The notes under the pieces were generated by a model. That model worked only from the letters and a program-made list of their open reading frames with translations, was not told the origin of the DNA and made no database searches. From an uncultured Chryseobacterium sp. (GTDB lineage Bacteria; Bacteroidota; Bacteroidia; Flavobacteriales; Weeksellaceae), in contig NZ_CAKZIK010000041.1 of assembly GCF_936933875.1 (NCBI RefSeq), positions 1-7,645 of the forward strand: a stretch of DNA of 7,645 bases, read 5' to 3'. Each line of letters starts with the position of its first letter. The first letter of the stretch is position 1. Of the stretch, positions 6,814-7,645 are shown piece by piece. A program made the translations under genes and the position numbers.

Positions 6814-7536
6814 TTATCTGCGGAATCCACGGCGTTTTTCCTGTTCCTGTTCGATTTCCTGTTCGATTTCTTCTTCCTGCTCTTCCCGGTTTCGGTTCGC
6901 GTCTTCGTACCTATCCTTGTCGTTGACGTTCAGGTCACTTTCAGAGTTTCCTCCCTTTGAAATCTGCTTCTCATCGGGAGAGATGCTGTTTACGGTGTTG
7001 ATTTCTCTGGAAACGATGTTCAAGTCGTTGGAAATTTCCTTGGCGATTTCGGGATATTGGTCGATTTTATCCATCAGGAAATTTTTCAGTTTCTGAAGTT
7101 CGTTTTTGTAGCGGTTCATTTCCGCGACATCCTTCTTGTCGGCAATGATTGCGGTGAGTTCGGTGGCATTTTTAATGAGGTCGAACTCGGCGACGATGTT
7201 GTTTTCCTTGTCGTAGATGAATGCCTTTTTTTCAAGCGAAAGTTTCTTCTCATTTTTGTTTGAAAGGTCTTGAATAGTGGAATACTCAATTCCATCCTTG
7301 CTGTTTCTGAGGATTTCGGAGATGCTTTTATCCCGCTCCAGAAAGATGACTTTCAGTCGGGTGTTGTTTTCCGTGAGTTGGAAAGTTGCCCTGTTTTTGT
7401 CGTTGTCTGCGACAATCGTGTAGCCCTGCAGAAATTTTTGGATGTCGTCCGCTTTCAGTTTTTTTGAAAATGACAAATCTTCATTGATGATTCCGAACTT
7501 TTTTAGTTCTTCGGTTGGTAGGTTTTCAGTTTGCAT
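6814..7536 (-). CDS. DUF4099-like N-terminal protein with charged coiled-coil tail
   Basis: 240 residues, no signal peptide or membrane segment, so probably cytoplasmic. The first 45 residues (LPTEELKKFGI, then KADDIQKFLQGYTI) resemble the N-terminus of DUF4099/DUF3945-type proteins from Bacteroidota conjugative elements, whose function is unknown. The remainder does not follow that family. Residues 45-130 alternate short strand-like segments (ATFQL, LKVIFLE, KAFIYD, NIVAEFDL). Residues 138-180 look helical, with coiled-coil spacing (MNRYKNELQKLKNFLMDKI). Residues 185-210 are a polar linker. The end is a strongly charged EIEQ-repeat helix finishing in RRGFRR. Such tails suggest contact with nucleic acid or with partner proteins (inference). 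The ATG at 7534-7536 lies inside the end of the M23 gene (11-base overlap), implying translational coupling; the JAB gene begins 12 bases after the stop. Confidence 0.85.
   Translation of the reverse strand: MQTENLPTEELKKFGIINEDLSFSKKLKADDIQKFLQGYTIVADNDKNRATFQLTENNTRLKVIFLERDKSISEILRNSKDGIEYSTIQDLSNKNEKKLSLEKKAFIYDKENNIVAEFDLIKNATELTAIIADKKDVAEMNRYKNELQKLKNFLMDKIDQYPEIAKEISNDLNIVSREINTVNSISPDEKQISKGGNSESDLNVNDKDRYEDANRNREEQEEEIEQEIEQEQEKRRGFRR
6846..6869. repeat. Perfect 12-base tandem repeat, two copies
   Basis: The plus-strand unit cctgttcgattt occurs twice head to tail, with partial copies flanking it. In the minus-strand gene it encodes the Glu/Gln-rich EIEQ repeat of the C-terminal coiled coil. 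Its unit is a multiple of three, so slippage would change tail length without breaking the frame. Confidence 0.8.
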
Positions 7537-7645
7537 AGTACGTTGCTATTAAATTGTTTGCTTTGTTTAGGTCGTTTAAGAAATGGTAGGGATTGATGCT
7601 TTGTCCAAACTCCTTTACCGCAAAATGCAGGTGCGGTCCGGTAGA
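7526..7645 (-). CDS. M23 (LytM-type) peptidoglycan metallopeptidase, C-terminal 39 residues only
   Basis: The frame enters from the right edge and ends at a TGA (7526-7528). The visible product begins STGPHLHFAVKEFGQSINPY. The GPHLHF motif, with its two conserved histidines, marks the end of the M23 catalytic domain: the HxH supplies a zinc ligand and a catalytic histidine. The following INPYHFL matches the usual close of this fold. Such enzymes cut peptide cross-links in peptidoglycan, and in conjugative elements they probably open the wall for the transfer channel. The N-terminal signal, the HxxxD motif and any extra domains lie outside the window. The stop overlaps the start of the next gene by 11 bases, consistent with one transcript. 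Confidence 0.85.
   Translation of the reverse strand, partial: STGPHLHFAVKEFGQSINPYHFLNDLNKANNLIATYYAN

Noticed and set aside
6721..7096. Plus-strand frames of 79 and 104 codons rich in Phe, Ser and Cys
   Set aside because: They mirror the Glu/Arg/Gln-rich tail on the minus strand and only mimic membrane segments.

Overview
The window looks like part of an integrative conjugative element or conjugative plasmid from a Bacteroidota host, most likely Flavobacteriia (Chryseobacterium- or Elizabethkingia-like). The evidence is the protein families (M23 peptidase end, DUF4099-like N-terminus, divergent RadC/JAB fusion, giant methylase-helicase), A-rich start regions without clear Shine-Dalgarno sites, and an AT-leaning sequence. 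No rRNA, tRNA, CRISPR array, insertion sequence or attachment site was seen.

All supported genes lie on the minus strand, so transcription runs from the right edge to the left. From right to left they are: (1) the last 39 codons of an M23 (LytM-type) peptidase, 7526-7645; (2) a 240-residue DUF4099-like protein with a charged coiled-coil tail, 6814-7536, starting 11 bases inside the peptidase gene; (3) a 790-residue multidomain protein, 4429-6801, with a complete RadC/JAB metallopeptidase-type site, a second degenerate JAB-like repeat and a C-terminal block seen in Bacteroidota mobile elements; (4) an intrinsic terminator at 4368-4402; (5) a 226-residue lipoprotein of unknown role, 3673-4353; (6) a giant open reading frame from a GTG at 3680 to the left edge. 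I checked this frame codon by codon: 1226 codons without a stop, covering a degenerate Toprim-like domain, an N6-adenine methylase and the front half of an SF2/SNF2-like helicase. The rest lies outside the window.

The giant protein has the layout of DarB-like and 'polyvalent' proteins of phages and conjugative elements, which are thought to protect incoming DNA from host restriction. With the JAB protein and a peptidoglycan peptidase, the region reads as a transfer and establishment module: cell wall passage, then protection or processing of DNA in the recipient. That joint role is inference.

The most interesting signal is a 103-codon frame (2945-3256) buried in another frame of the giant gene. 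It looks more like a real protein than the overlapping stretch of the giant protein, which there is rich in Gly, Asn, Gln and Ser. Both large genes also look like concatenations of formerly separate small genes.
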